A DNA stretch of 64,000 bases from an uncultured Lachnospiraceae bacterium (GCA_944381575.1 CALWLS010000002.1:62001-126000); one strand, 5' to 3'. Numbered from the stretch's first letter, positions 27,300-36,032 are shown. Numbers and translations are program-made. The notes: a model not told the origin generated them from the letters alone.

Positions 27300-27390
27300 T
27301 CTCATTCTCTCCAATATTTTTTAAATTCTACAATAACGCGGGCATAACAACGTGAAAAGATTATCTCCTTCAAAAACCCTAAACACCGCT

Positions 27391-28590
27391 TCAAGCTTCC
27401 CTTCCCAGCCACTCCGCTATGTCCACTATCCTGACGCCTTCGTAAGTGTATTCGGGATGTTTTGTCCTTGCTATTATCATTTTAGGATATGCATCCCTGA
27501 TCTTTAAGAGTGGTGAACATTCTCTTGCAAAAGTTTCCTGTCCGGATATATTATCACTTACCTGTATGTATATCTTTTCACTACCTTTAAGTGCTACAAA
27601 ATCTATCTCATTTTGGTACAGCTTCCCTACATACACCTCATAGCCACGACGCAATAGTTCAATGCAGACCATGTTTTCATATATTCTCCCATAATCCATG
27701 TTTCTGCTTCCCAGTACCGCATATCTTATGCCGGTATCACACAGATAAAATTTCTCAGAGCTTTCCAGATACTTTTTCCCCTGTATGTCATATCTTTTCA
27801 CATCGTAAAATACAAAGGCATTGCATAAAAACTTTATGTATTTACCGACTGTCACATGGTTTGTTTCAGTTTGATTGGCTTTAAGCGTCTGAGTGATCTT
27901 ATTTGGAGACGTCAGGTTTCCCACATTATCCATGAGAAATTCACTTAATTTCTGTAAGACTAACGTATCCGGCATGGAATATTTCTGTACCAGATCCCTT
28001 GTTACTATTGTCTGATATACCTCCCTGATATAATCAGCTCTGTCCTTTTCCGTACTATATACATAAGAGCCCGCAAGGCCTCCCTTAATGGCATACTCAT
28101 CAAAAAGACGGTCCCTGTCATCAATATCACTATAATACTTGCTATATTCGGCAAAACTAAAAGGAAATACATGTATCTCCATGTAACGGCCTGTAAACAA
28201 TGTCGCCAAGTCAGCGCTTAACAAAAAAGCGTTTGAACCAGTTATGTAAATATCATATTTACCTTTTGAATACAGACTGTTTATCACAAGCTCAAAATTT
28301 GGACACATCTGGACCTCATCGACAAACAGGTAGTTATCCTTTCCTGCCTGATAATGTTCCTCAACGTATGTGTGCAGCGCATGATACTCCTTGAGGTTTT
28401 CATAATCAAGATCTATAAAGTCGATGTATATGATATTGATATCTTCAAAATTAGCTTTCAGATATTCAATATACGACTGCATAAGCCTGGATTTGCCTGA
28501 TCGTCTTATGCCGGTGATGATCTTGATATCCGGTGTGTTTCTTAAAGCTATAAGCCGATCTAAATAACTTTCCCTGATAATAGTCTTCAT
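27391..28590 (-). CDS. AAA ATPase with DUF4143 domain
   Basis: A 399-residue P-loop ATPase of the AAA_14/DUF4143 group. Walker A is TGIRRSGKSRLM near residue 22. Walker B is NYLFVDEVQMCPNFE near residue 91. The C-terminal DUF4143 region carries a nuclease-like QNEIDFVALKGSEKIYIQVSDN segment (D-x7-8-Q/E-x-S) near 330. Members are frequent in accessory islands and expanded in anaerobes; their role is unknown. It has its own promoter and ends 91 bases before hsdM, so it may be only loosely linked to the R-M genes. Confidence 0.85.
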   Translation of the reverse strand: MKTIIRESYLDRLIALRNTPDIKIITGIRRSGKSRLMQSYIEYLKANFEDINIIYIDFIDLDYENLKEYHALHTYVEEHYQAGKDNYLFVDEVQMCPNFELVINSLYSKGKYDIYITGSNAFLLSADLATLFTGRYMEIHVFPFSFAEYSKYYSDIDDRDRLFDEYAIKGGLAGSYVYSTEKDRADYIREVYQTIVTRDLVQKYSMPDTLVLQKLSEFLMDNVGNLTSPNKITQTLKANQTETNHVTVGKYIKFLCNAFVFYDVKRYDIQGKKYLESSEKFYLCDTGIRYAVLGSRNMDYGRIYENMVCIELLRRGYEVYVGKLYQNEIDFVALKGSEKIYIQVSDNISGQETFARECSPLLKIRDAYPKMIIARTKHPEYTYEGVRIVDIAEWLGREA

Positions 28591-28598
28591 AAAGTGTC

Positions 28599-28651
28599 TG
28601 CTTTCGAAAATTTAATTTTTTTTAATTTTTGAAACTCGATTAATCTTTATT
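28599..28651. repeat. Left copy of an AT-rich imperfect repeat
   Basis: A block running from GCTTTCGAAAA through poly-T to TTTTTGAAACTCGATTAATC aligns by eye with 30370-30422. Each copy is itself a rough inverted repeat (CTTTC-AAAA ... TTTT-GAAAC). The two copies flank the DUF234 ATPase gene and its regulatory region. Confidence 0.4.
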
Positions 28652-28677
28652 ATATTTTTTGCGCTGGTAAGACGCAA
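28649..28677 (-). promoter_or_regulatory. Promoter of DUF4143 ATPase gene
   Basis: Minus strand TTGCGT (28672-28677), 17 bases, TATAAT (28649-28654); the leader is about 50 bases. Confidence 0.75.
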
Positions 28678-28684
28678 GCTTTTC

Positions 28685-28713
28685 AGATTGGTCAGAGAGT
28701 GTCTGACCAATCT
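28685..28713. repeat. Perfect 12-bp inverted repeat upstream of DUF4143 promoter
   Basis: AGATTGGTCAGA (28685-28696), five bases, TCTGACCAATCT (28702-28713). A T-rich tract (28717-28724) follows on the plus strand, where no gene needs termination. On the minus strand it lies seven bases upstream of the -35 box. It may be the terminator of the DUF234 gene without a U run, or an operator. Confidence 0.7.
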
Positions 28714-28763
28714 CAAATTTTTTTAATTTGGGAGCGCAGGCTCCTCTACCGGTTTATCTCAAT

Positions 28764-30170
28764 TTATGATCCAGTAGATTCATAATCCAATACATCCTTA
28801 TATGTCACAAGACTAGCATTCCCTATTTCCGAGGCTTTTTTCATACATCCATCAGTAAATCCGCTCTTGGCAAACAGATAAAGATATACATTGCTGTAAT
28901 TAAACATTCTGCTGCGCAGTATTAGTGTATCAAGCACTTTGATATCCGCTTTTTCATTTGTCCACTTGCATTCTCCAAACAGAGCCGTGCTGCTATCCCC
29001 TACGCCCATTATATCTATCTCTGTCTGACTGTGAGTCCTGGCGTCCGTACCCCACCAGCGCCCTAATTCATTAAACTCGATCGGTACCTGTCCATTAAGC
29101 ATCCTCTGCCACAGATATTGTCTGCATATTTCCTCAAATACCTTGCCCATATAATCTGAAAGATATGGTTCAATCCTTTTATAGGCAATATCTGTACCGC
29201 CTCTGGAAATGATCGAAATGTTGCTTGGGATAAATCTGTACCAGAATCTGAACATATTATCAGCGATCGAATATATGGATCTTCTTGAAGCCTTTTCGCC
29301 ATACGGAGTTTCTTTATTTACAAGCCCCAATGAGATCAGATTTTTTATGTATACTGAACATACGCTTGTCTCAGCCCCGACTTTAGTCGATATTTCAGAC
29401 ATTCGTGAAGCACCGTTGGCCAAAGCCGTTATGATCGCATTGTAAAGCGCCGGCTCTCTTACTTCCTGCTTTAACAGATTATCCGGTTCCTCAAACAACA
29501 TTGAAGCAGGGTTCAAAAATGTATTTTTGATATTTTCTTCAACAGTCAGGTCATCATCCATCTGAAGAAGATACTGCGGCGTTCCCCCAACTATGCCATA
29601 TACAATAGCCTTATCCTCATCCGAAAAACCAGTGAATAATTTGCAGGCATCTGCAAAGGAAAACGGCTCTATTTTCAGTTGTGCTGTCCTTCTCCCATAA
29701 AGCGGAGCCTTATACGCAAGTACATGATCTTCCATATATGACATGGATGATCCGCATAAGATCAGCATCATTTTTGATGTATCCCTGAATTTGTCTATCA
29801 TAAGCTGCAGTGTAGATGCAAGACTCTTTGAAGCTCTGGCGGCATAAGGGTATTCGTCAATTACAAATATTAAGCGTTCTTTTTCTGACTGCCTGAACAC
29901 TGACTCCAAAGCAGCCTGGAAAGTAGGAAATACTGCCGTACTTTCATTCCCGGCTAATACCTCCAATATACTGCGGCTTAAGTTGTCAAGATTCTGTACT
30001 GCATTATTTTCCACACCCGTGAAATAAACTGCTTTTTTATCCTTTATGAATTCATTTATCAATGCGGTCTTACCAACGCGCCTTCTGCCATAGATCACGG
30101 CAAATTCAAATTTTTCAGATCTATACAGTTTATCTAATACGCCAAGCTCCCGTTCTCTGCCTATAAACAT
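28764..30170 (-). CDS. AAA ATPase with DUF234 nuclease-like C-terminus
   Basis: A 468-residue P-loop ATPase of the archaeal-ATPase/DUF234 group. Walker A GRRRVGKTALI lies near residue 28 and Walker B LIFVIDEYPYAAR near 100. A winged helix (SRMSEISTKVGAETSVCSVYIKNLISLGLVNKE, near 255) follows. The C-terminal DUF234 domain has a PD-(D/E)xK-like arrangement EIDIMGVGDSSTALFGECKW near 395-415. Such proteins are often found beside mobile DNA or defence genes; the role is unknown. Start is ATG 30170 with a perfect GGAGGTGAT ribosome site. The promoter is overlapped by inverted repeats. Confidence 0.85.
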   Translation of the reverse strand: MFIGRERELGVLDKLYRSEKFEFAVIYGRRRVGKTALINEFIKDKKAVYFTGVENNAVQNLDNLSRSILEVLAGNESTAVFPTFQAALESVFRQSEKERLIFVIDEYPYAARASKSLASTLQLMIDKFRDTSKMMLILCGSSMSYMEDHVLAYKAPLYGRRTAQLKIEPFSFADACKLFTGFSDEDKAIVYGIVGGTPQYLLQMDDDLTVEENIKNTFLNPASMLFEEPDNLLKQEVREPALYNAIITALANGASRMSEISTKVGAETSVCSVYIKNLISLGLVNKETPYGEKASRRSIYSIADNMFRFWYRFIPSNISIISRGGTDIAYKRIEPYLSDYMGKVFEEICRQYLWQRMLNGQVPIEFNELGRWWGTDARTHSQTEIDIMGVGDSSTALFGECKWTNEKADIKVLDTLILRSRMFNYSNVYLYLFAKSGFTDGCMKKASEIGNASLVTYKDVLDYESTGS

Positions 30171-30180
30171 TCGATCACCT

Positions 30181-30251
30181 CCGATAAATACATTATATTA
30201 TCGGTTCACAGTTTAGTAAATCATGATTTACTTAATTACGATTTACTAAAC
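30181..30251 (-). promoter_or_regulatory. Promoter and operators of DUF234 ATPase gene
   Basis: Minus strand TTTACT (30215-30220), 17 bases, TATAAT (30192-30197). The -35 lies within a perfect 12-base inverted repeat GTTTAGTAAATC (30211-30222) / GATTTACTAAAC (30240-30251). A third overlapping half-site forms the palindrome GTAAATCATGATTTAC. CCGATAA/TTATCGG arms bracket the -10. This looks like a tightly repressed gene. Confidence 0.7.
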
Positions 30252-30369
30252 TATAATTAACCTGGCCTTAAGCTAAATCGCAAAACCGTTTCGCCAATCT
30301 GATTCTATGAGTAAGCCATGTAAAACTGCCGGATATTTTTCCACTCTTAATTACTTCTCTCAGCATGCC

Positions 30370-30422
30370 GCTTTCAAAACTCAAATTTTTTTAAACTTTT
30401 GAAACCAGACTTATTACTTTTC
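30370..30422. repeat. Right copy of AT-rich imperfect repeat
   Basis: Aligns with 28599-28651 (shared GCTTTC, poly-T core, TTTTGAAAC and TTA-rich end). Its core CTCAAATTTTTTTAA also recurs next to the 28685 hairpin. It lies immediately downstream of the alcohol dehydrogenase stop and could serve as its terminator. Confidence 0.4.
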
Positions 30423-30425
30423 TCT

Positions 30426-31469
30426 TCAATCCGCCTCAATGGCCACCTTTATGACTCCATCCAGTCTGTTTTCAAATACGCGGTAGGCTTCTTCTATCTC
30501 TGAGAGCTTAAAGCGGTGGGAAATGAGCGGCGTGGTATCTATCAGGCCGTCGGATATGAGTTTCAGGATTTCCTCACAGTCGCAGCCGTCCACTCCGCCG
30601 GTCTTAAAGGTCAGGTTCTTGCCGTACATATCTGGGAGCGGTAGTATCTGCGGCTCGTCGTAAAGGGCCACCACTGTCACTATTGCATTTGGGCGGGCGC
30701 ATTTCCAGGAAAGTTTAAAGGTATCTTTGCCTCCTGCTGCCTCTATGACCCTGTCGGCTCCGCCGTGATCGGAATGCTCCCTTACGTATTCCTCGCACTC
30801 CTGAGGGCCGCATACCAGTATGTCAGGATAATGCTCCTCCACAAACCTTCGCCTTATTTCATCCTTTTCACAGACTATTATGCGCTTTGGTTTTTTTAGC
30901 ATCACACATAAAAGCGTACATACTCCCGTCGGCCCGGCCCCGATGATAAGCACCGTGTCCTCAGGTCCTATCTCCGAGATACGTGCCGCCCAGTAGCCGG
31001 TGGCAAGTATGTCCCCGGTAAAAAGCGCCTGCTCGTCGGAGACATTTTCAGGGATCTTATTTAAGCCCTGGTCCGCATAAGGCACCCGGACGTATTCCGC
31101 CTGTCCGCCGTCTATGCGGCAGCCAAGGGCCCAGCCTCCGTTTGGATCCGTGCAGTTATTGACAAACCCATGCTTACAGAAGAAACATTCTCCGCAGAAT
31201 GTCTCTACGTTTACGGTCACTCTGTCGCCGGGCTTAACTCCCTTTACATCATCGCCGATCTCTTCCACTATTCCAACCATCTCGTGGCCCACAGTTACGC
31301 CGGGGACCGCCCTCGGGACAGAGCCGTGCTTAATATGCAGGTCACTGGTGCATATTGAGCTTAAGGTCACCCTTACTATGGCGTCCTTCGGATCCTTAAT
31401 GACCGGCTTTGGCTTATCAATAAGAGCGAATTTGCCGTGTTCCATATATGTTAATGCCTTCATATGCAT
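30426..31469 (-). CDS. Zinc-dependent alcohol dehydrogenase
   Basis: A 347-residue medium-chain dehydrogenase/reductase, threonine/sorbitol-dehydrogenase-like, oxidising an alcohol with NAD(P)+. It shows the catalytic zinc Cys in SSICTSDLHI (near residue 39), GHEMVG (near 62), the four-Cys structural zinc lobe CGECFFCKHGFVNNC (near 94-108) and the nucleotide loop IIGAGPTG (near 175). ATG 31469 and a second ATG two codons in (MKALTYMEHGKF) both follow AGGCAGGGGT. The substrate is not evident. It restores host-like composition to the right of the island. Confidence 0.9.
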   Translation of the reverse strand: MHMKALTYMEHGKFALIDKPKPVIKDPKDAIVRVTLSSICTSDLHIKHGSVPRAVPGVTVGHEMVGIVEEIGDDVKGVKPGDRVTVNVETFCGECFFCKHGFVNNCTDPNGGWALGCRIDGGQAEYVRVPYADQGLNKIPENVSDEQALFTGDILATGYWAARISEIGPEDTVLIIGAGPTGVCTLLCVMLKKPKRIIVCEKDEIRRRFVEEHYPDILVCGPQECEEYVREHSDHGGADRVIEAAGGKDTFKLSWKCARPNAIVTVVALYDEPQILPLPDMYGKNLTFKTGGVDGCDCEEILKLISDGLIDTTPLISHRFKLSEIEEAYRVFENRLDGVIKVAIEAD

Positions 31470-31612
31470 ACCCCTGCCTTTCTTTAAACAACCAGGTATT
31501 TACTAAAGAATTCAACCGCTGACTTCATTGTAACATAAATATGTTCCTGCAAAAAACTCGGTATCCCACACATTTCCCCGGTTATTTTTCACACATTTTA
31601 CAAATCTGTTTA

Positions 31613-31641
31613 TTGACAACTGCGATTTGCTATAGTATTAT
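31613..31641 (+). promoter_or_regulatory. Sigma-A promoter of the trp operon
   Basis: TTGACA (31613-31618), 17 bases, TATTAT (31636-31641). The start site is expected near 31648. Confidence 0.9.
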
Positions 31642-31647
31642 CACTTC

Positions 31648-31960
31648 AACTCAATACTAAACCGTTGATGCGGAGATAAAGCCATCTAAGACTATACAGA
31701 GAGCCCGTGTTGCTGAGAGTCGGGTTAGAACACCGTTTGGCAAATGGACCGCTGAGGGCGCAGTCAAAGGGAAACCGAGTATTCTGCGACGTGAGGCAGG
31801 CGTTACATGCCGGGGATATGCAGGTATCCCGCTAAGTGCACGGGTCATGCCGTGAATCAAGGTGGCACCGCGGATAGTGTCGTTATCAGGTATTTTTGTC
31901 GTACCTGTTTTTATCTATTCGTCCTTGACAGATAGGCTTATTCTGTCATGGGCGTTTTTT
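31648..31960 (+). promoter_or_regulatory. Tryptophan T-box riboswitch with terminator
   Basis: The leader carries the conserved T-box AAGGTGGCACCGCGG (31859-31873), whose TGGC pairs with the tRNA acceptor end. Stem I carries a candidate specifier TGG (31745-31747, context AAATGGACC), matching tRNA-Trp. The antiterminator pairs AAGG and GGATAG with CTATTCGTCCTT (to 31926). The competing terminator pairs CGTCC-TTGACAGA with TCTGTCA-TGGGCG (31920-31954), then six Ts. Uncharged tRNA-Trp should open the trp operon. Confidence 0.93.
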
Positions 31961-31964
31961 ATTG

Positions 31965-31996
31965 CTCCTCCGGCAGAAGGCCGGAGGAGTTTTTGT
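31965..31996 (+). terminator. Second intrinsic terminator before trpE
   Basis: CTCCTCCGGC (31965-31974) pairs with GCCGGAGGAG (31980-31989), a 10-bp GC-rich stem followed by TTTTTG. It lies after the T-box terminator and 28 bases before trpE. The antiterminator cannot disrupt it. Confidence 0.85.
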
Positions 31997-32023
31997 TTGG
32001 ATAAATATCAGGAGGGAAATGCC

Positions 32024-33511
32024 ATGGAATTTACACCATCCATCAACCGTGTAAAGGAGCTGTCCAAAAACGGCCTGTATGATGTGGTACCCGTAAGCTG
32101 CGAGATACTCTCGGACTTCACGACTCCCATAGAGACCATTAGGATCCTAAAATCAGTTTCCAGCCACTGCTATCTGCTGGAGTCAGCTCAGGCCGACGAG
32201 ACCTGGGGACGGTATACATTTTTAGGCTTTGACCCTCTGCTCGAGGTGACCTGCACTGACGGCATTATTAATGTCAATACCGGAAATGACTGCAATGATT
32301 GCAAGACATTCACCTCCAATGATCCGTCAGGCATTATCCGTGACATTCTGTCGCATTACAGGAGCCCGCGGTTTGAATATCTTCCTGCATTTACAGGAGG
32401 ACTGGTCGGATACTTTTCCTACGACTACATAAAGTACAGCGAGCCTGCCATAAAGCCAAAAGCCGCGGATACTGAAAATTTCAAGGACGTTGACCTGATG
32501 CTTTTTGACAAGGTCATAGCCTTCGACAATATCAGACAGAAGCTTATACTGATCGCCAATATAAGGCTTGACGACATTGATAAAAACTATATAAACGCCG
32601 TCCATCAGCTTACCAGGCTTATTGATCTCCTTAAAAACGGAGAAAAGCATAAGGAACCTGCAGGCGTACTTAACGGCGAAGTTGAGGCCCTGTTCAGCCG
32701 CGAGGAATTCTGCAGCATGGTAGATAAGGCAAAACGCCGTATATATGAGGGAGACATTTTCCAGATAGTGCTGTCCAACCGGCTTTCAGCCCCCTTTTCC
32801 GGGAGCCTTTTTAACACCTACAGGATCCTGCGTACCATCAATCCTTCGCCATATATGTTTTATTTTTCAGGGACCGATGTAGAGGTCGCCGGGGCATCGC
32901 CCGAGACCCTGGTAAAGCTTGAGGACGGAATACTCCACACCTTCCCTCTTGCAGGCACGAGACCCCGTGGCGGCACAAAGGAGGAGGATGAAGCCCTTGA
33001 GGCAGAACTGTTAAATGACGAAAAAGAGCTTGCAGAGCACAACATGCTTGTGGATCTCGGCAGGAATGACCTCGGTAAGATAAGCGCATTCGGTTCCGTA
33101 AATGTCGAAAAGCTCCGCGTCATAGAACGCTTTTCCCACGTGATGCATATAGGCTCCACCGTAAGAGGTAAACTTCGCGAGGGTAAGGACGCTCTGGACG
33201 CCATAGAGGCCGTTCTTCCTGCCGGCACCTTGTCAGGCGCTCCAAAGATCCGCGCCTGCCAGCTGATAGATGAGCTTGAGAATAATAAGCGGGGCATATA
33301 CGGAGGCGCCATCGGATATATAGACTTTACCGGAAACATGGATACCTGCATAGCCATCCGCATAGCCTATAAGAAAAACGGCCGCGTATTCGTGCGGAGC
33401 GGAGCGGGCATAGTGGCAGATTCTATTCCTGAAAATGAATACGAAGAATGCATAAATAAGGCGAAGGCAGTCCTTAACGCACTTACTTTAGCCGGGGAGG
33501 TGGACTCATGA
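32024..33511 (+). CDS. trpE: Anthranilate synthase component I
   Basis: A 495-residue chorismate-utilising subunit that, with TrpG, makes anthranilate from chorismate. An LLES-like feedback motif (YLLESAQ, near residue 47) binds tryptophan. The catalytic core has SPETLVKLEDG (near 290), PLAGTRPRGGTKEEDE, HNMLVDLGRNDLG (near 340) and GTLSGAPKIRA. The ATG at 32024 is set by GGAGGG at 32011; an open frame continues upstream through the riboswitch but is not used. It overlaps trpG by four bases (ATGA). First gene of a complete trpEGDCFBA operon. Confidence 0.97.
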   Translation: MEFTPSINRVKELSKNGLYDVVPVSCEILSDFTTPIETIRILKSVSSHCYLLESAQADETWGRYTFLGFDPLLEVTCTDGIINVNTGNDCNDCKTFTSNDPSGIIRDILSHYRSPRFEYLPAFTGGLVGYFSYDYIKYSEPAIKPKAADTENFKDVDLMLFDKVIAFDNIRQKLILIANIRLDDIDKNYINAVHQLTRLIDLLKNGEKHKEPAGVLNGEVEALFSREEFCSMVDKAKRRIYEGDIFQIVLSNRLSAPFSGSLFNTYRILRTINPSPYMFYFSGTDVEVAGASPETLVKLEDGILHTFPLAGTRPRGGTKEEDEALEAELLNDEKELAEHNMLVDLGRNDLGKISAFGSVNVEKLRVIERFSHVMHIGSTVRGKLREGKDALDAIEAVLPAGTLSGAPKIRACQLIDELENNKRGIYGGAIGYIDFTGNMDTCIAIRIAYKKNGRVFVRSGAGIVADSIPENEYEECINKAKAVLNALTLAGEVDS

Positions 33512-34074
33512 TCCTGCTGATAGATAATTATGACAGCTTTTCCTATAACCTTTATCAATTGATCGGGGAAATAGAGCCAGACATAAAGGTCATACGCAAT
33601 GATGAAATGAGTATAGACGATATCAAAAGGCTTAAGCCTGAGCGCATCATCCTTTCTCCCGGTCCCGGAAGGCCCGAGGACGCCGGCATAACGGTAGATG
33701 TGATCAAGGCCCTTGGAGACAGCATTCCGATACTTGGTGTGTGTCTTGGGCATCAGGCTATCTGTCTTTCCTTCGGCGCTGTTATCACATATGCTAAAGA
33801 GCTTATACACGGAAAGACCTCGGTGGCCGGCTTTGATACCTCCTCTGCCTTATTTAAGGGCTGCCCGGAAAGCTCTCCTGTAGCCAGATATCATTCCCTT
33901 GCGGCAGAGCCAGATACCATGCCGCCTGCCTTAAGGATAACCGCTAAGACGAAGGACGGAGAAATAATGGCAGTAGAGCATGAACGCTATCCGATATACG
34001 GAGTACAGTTTCATCCCGAATCCATAATGACGCCCTGCGGACGGAAAATACTTGAAAACTTTGTAACGATATAA
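33508..34074 (+). CDS. trpG: Anthranilate synthase glutamine amidotransferase
   Basis: A 188-residue class I amidotransferase supplying ammonia from glutamine to TrpE. The catalytic triad is visible: nucleophile Cys in [10 protein letters not shown] (near residue 77) and the His/Glu pair in QFHPES (near 168). The oxyanion loop is SPGPGRP. It is translationally coupled to trpE by an ATGA overlap. In many Firmicutes the same subunit also serves folate synthesis (PabA); here the context is trp. Confidence 0.96.
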   Translation: MILLIDNYDSFSYNLYQLIGEIEPDIKVIRNDEMSIDDIKRLKPERIILSPGPGRPEDAGITVDVIKALGDSIPILGVCLGHQAICLSFGAVITYAKELIHGKTSVAGFDTSSALFKGCPESSPVARYHSLAAEPDTMPPALRITAKTKDGEIMAVEHERYPIYGVQFHPESIMTPCGRKILENFVTI

Positions 34075-34103
34075 ATTATCCGGATTTTTTAAAGGAGATA
34101 TCC

Positions 34104-35123
34104 ATGATCAAAGAGGCAATAGTAAAACTTGTAAATAAGGAAGATTTGAGCTTTGACGAGGCATATGCGGTTATAAATGAGATCATGAGCGGGGATACGA
34201 GCCCCACTCAGAACGCGGCTTTTCTTGCAGCCCTTTCCACAAAAAGCGCCCGGGCAGAGACCATAGATGAAATAGCCGGATGCGCGGCTGCCATGCGGGA
34301 TCACGCCACTAAGGTCGATACCGATATGGAGCTGTTCGAGATAGTGGGAACGGGCGGTGATAACGCCCGGAGCTTTAATATTTCCACCACCTCTGCCCTC
34401 GTGGCAGCGGCAGGCGGATTGAAGGTGGCAAAGCACGGCAACCGCGCAGCGTCATCAAACTGCGGCACGGCAGACTGCCTCGAGGCCCTTGGAGTAAATA
34501 TAGAGCAGAGTCCTGAAAAATGCAGGGAGCTCCTTGATAAAGCCGGTATGTGCTTCTTCTTCGCCCAGAAATACCATACCTCCATGAAATACGTAGGCGC
34601 CATCCGTAAGGAGCTTGGCTTCCGCACCGTATTCAATATCCTCGGTCCCCTTACAAACCCGGGAACGCCTTCGATGCAGCTTCTTGGAGTATATGACGAC
34701 TATCTCGTACAGCCCCTCGCAGAGGTCCTGTCAAGCCTTGGAGTAAAGCGCGGCATGGTGGTCTATGGACAGGATAAGTTAGATGAGATCTCCCTAAGCT
34801 CCCCTACCAGCGTATGCGAGATCAGGGACGGATGGTTCAGATCCTTTGTCATAACTCCTGAGGAATTTGGCTTTGAACGCTGCAAAAAGGAAGACTTAAG
34901 AGGCGGAACGCCGCAGGAAAATGCCGAGATCGTAAGACGTATCTTAAACGGAGAAAAAGGTCCTAAGCGAAACGCTGTGCTTTTAAACGCCGGAGCCTGC
35001 CTGTATATAGGAGGAAAAGCGGACAGCATACGGGAAGGCGTAGAGCTAGCCGCAAGGATCATAGATTCCGGGAAGGCAGCCGAGACCCTTGATAAGCTTA
35101 TCAGGATCAGCAATGAGCCTTAA
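34104..35123 (+). CDS. trpD: Anthranilate phosphoribosyltransferase
   Basis: A 339-residue class IV phosphoribosyltransferase joining anthranilate to PRPP. The PRPP loop [17 protein letters not shown] lies near residue 80, [15 protein letters not shown] near 108 and the Mg-binding DE in [11 protein letters not shown] near 225. Length is normal. AAGGAGATA precedes the start, 29 bases after trpG. The 96 bases to trpC contain a degenerate tandem repeat. Confidence 0.97.
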   Translation: MIKEAIVKLVNKEDLSFDEAYAVINEIMSGDTSPTQNAAFLAALSTKSARAETIDEIAGCAAAMRDHATKVDTDMELFEIVGTGGDNARSFNISTTSALVAAAGGLKVAKHGNRAASSNCGTADCLEALGVNIEQSPEKCRELLDKAGMCFFFAQKYHTSMKYVGAIRKELGFRTVFNILGPLTNPGTPSMQLLGVYDDYLVQPLAEVLSSLGVKRGMVVYGQDKLDEISLSSPTSVCEIRDGWFRSFVITPEEFGFERCKKEDLRGGTPQENAEIVRRILNGEKGPKRNAVLLNAGACLYIGGKADSIREGVELAARIIDSGKAAETLDKLIRISNEP

Positions 35124-35140
35124 ATTCAAGCCCTGTCCGG

Positions 35141-35210
35141 ATCGTTATTATCAGGTCGTTATTATCAGACCGTTATTAAGCAGATCATTATTACCGGTTC
35201 ATCATTAAGG
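35141..35210 (+). repeat. Imperfect 14-base tandem repeat between trpD and trpC
   Basis: Five units of 13-15 bases of the form ATCGTTATTATCAG (starts 35141, 35155, 35169, 35184, 35198) decay from left to right. The last unit runs into the AAGGAG ribosome site of trpC. Sequence could spread by slippage or bind an RNA-binding protein; nothing known matches. Confidence 0.75.
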
Positions 35211-35219
35211 AGTACCGAT

Positions 35220-36011
35220 ATGAATAAAACCATTATACTAAATCAGCTTTCCTCATATGCACTGGAGAGGGTCGCTGAAGCAAAGGCAAAGCTTCCTCTA
35301 AGCGAAATGAAAAAGGCTGCGCTTGATACGCCGGATCCCGGCTTTGCATTTACAAAGGCCATCAGCAAAAAAGGGCTGTCCTTCATATGTGAATGTAAAA
35401 AGGCTTCTCCTTCCAAAGGCCTCATTTCCCCTGATTTCCCATATCTTAAGATAGCGGAGGACTACGAGGCTGCCGGGGCCGACTGCATCTCCGTTCTCAC
35501 GGAGCCGAAATGGTTCCTTGGGAGCGGCTCATACCTTAAGGAAATTGCAGAAACCGTACATATACCCTGCTTAAGGAAGGATTTTACCGTAGATGAATAC
35601 ATGATCTATGAGGCCCGGCTGCTTAAAGCCTCAGCCATCCTCCTTATCTGCTCTATACTCTCTCCGGGACAGCTTTCCGAATATCTCGGCATATGCGGTG
35701 AGCTTGGCCTCTCCGCCCTGGTCGAGGCCCATGATGCGGAGGAGATAGAAATGGCCGTCAAGGCCGGGGCAGATATCATCGGCATAAACAACAGGGATCT
35801 CAAAGACTTTTCCGTGGATCACGACCTGAGTCTCAGCCTTAAAAGACACATTCCTGACGGCGTGCTCTTCGTTTCCGAAAGCGGCATACAAAACGCCGAC
35901 GACGTTAAAAGGCTGCATGACGCCGGGGCCGACGCCGTACTTATAGGCGAAGCCCTTATGACCGCGCCGGATAAGAGAGCCCGCCTTGCCGAGCTTAGAT
36001 CACTGTTATAG
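35220..36011 (+). CDS. trpC: Indole-3-glycerol-phosphate synthase
   Basis: A 263-residue TIM-barrel enzyme that decarboxylates and closes CdRP to indole-glycerol phosphate. Signatures are FICECKKASPSKGLI (near residue 57, catalytic Lys), the SVLTEPKWFLGS loop, LRKDFTVDEYMIYEARLLKA (near 120), IGINNRDL (near 181) and the phosphate-binding ESGIQ...LIGEALM end. It is monofunctional; trpF is a separate gene 21 bases downstream. Confidence 0.97.
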   Translation: MNKTIILNQLSSYALERVAEAKAKLPLSEMKKAALDTPDPGFAFTKAISKKGLSFICECKKASPSKGLISPDFPYLKIAEDYEAAGADCISVLTEPKWFLGSGSYLKEIAETVHIPCLRKDFTVDEYMIYEARLLKASAILLICSILSPGQLSEYLGICGELGLSALVEAHDAEEIEMAVKAGADIIGINNRDLKDFSVDHDLSLSLKRHIPDGVLFVSESGIQNADDVKRLHDAGADAVLIGEALMTAPDKRARLAELRSLL

Positions 36012-36032
36012 ATATCGTTGTGAGGATCGGCC

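Noticed and set aside
31862-32023. Upstream extension of trpE reading through the T-box region
   Set aside because: It reads through the T-box and both terminators; ATG 32024 has a proper GGAGGG site and begins the family's normal N-terminus.
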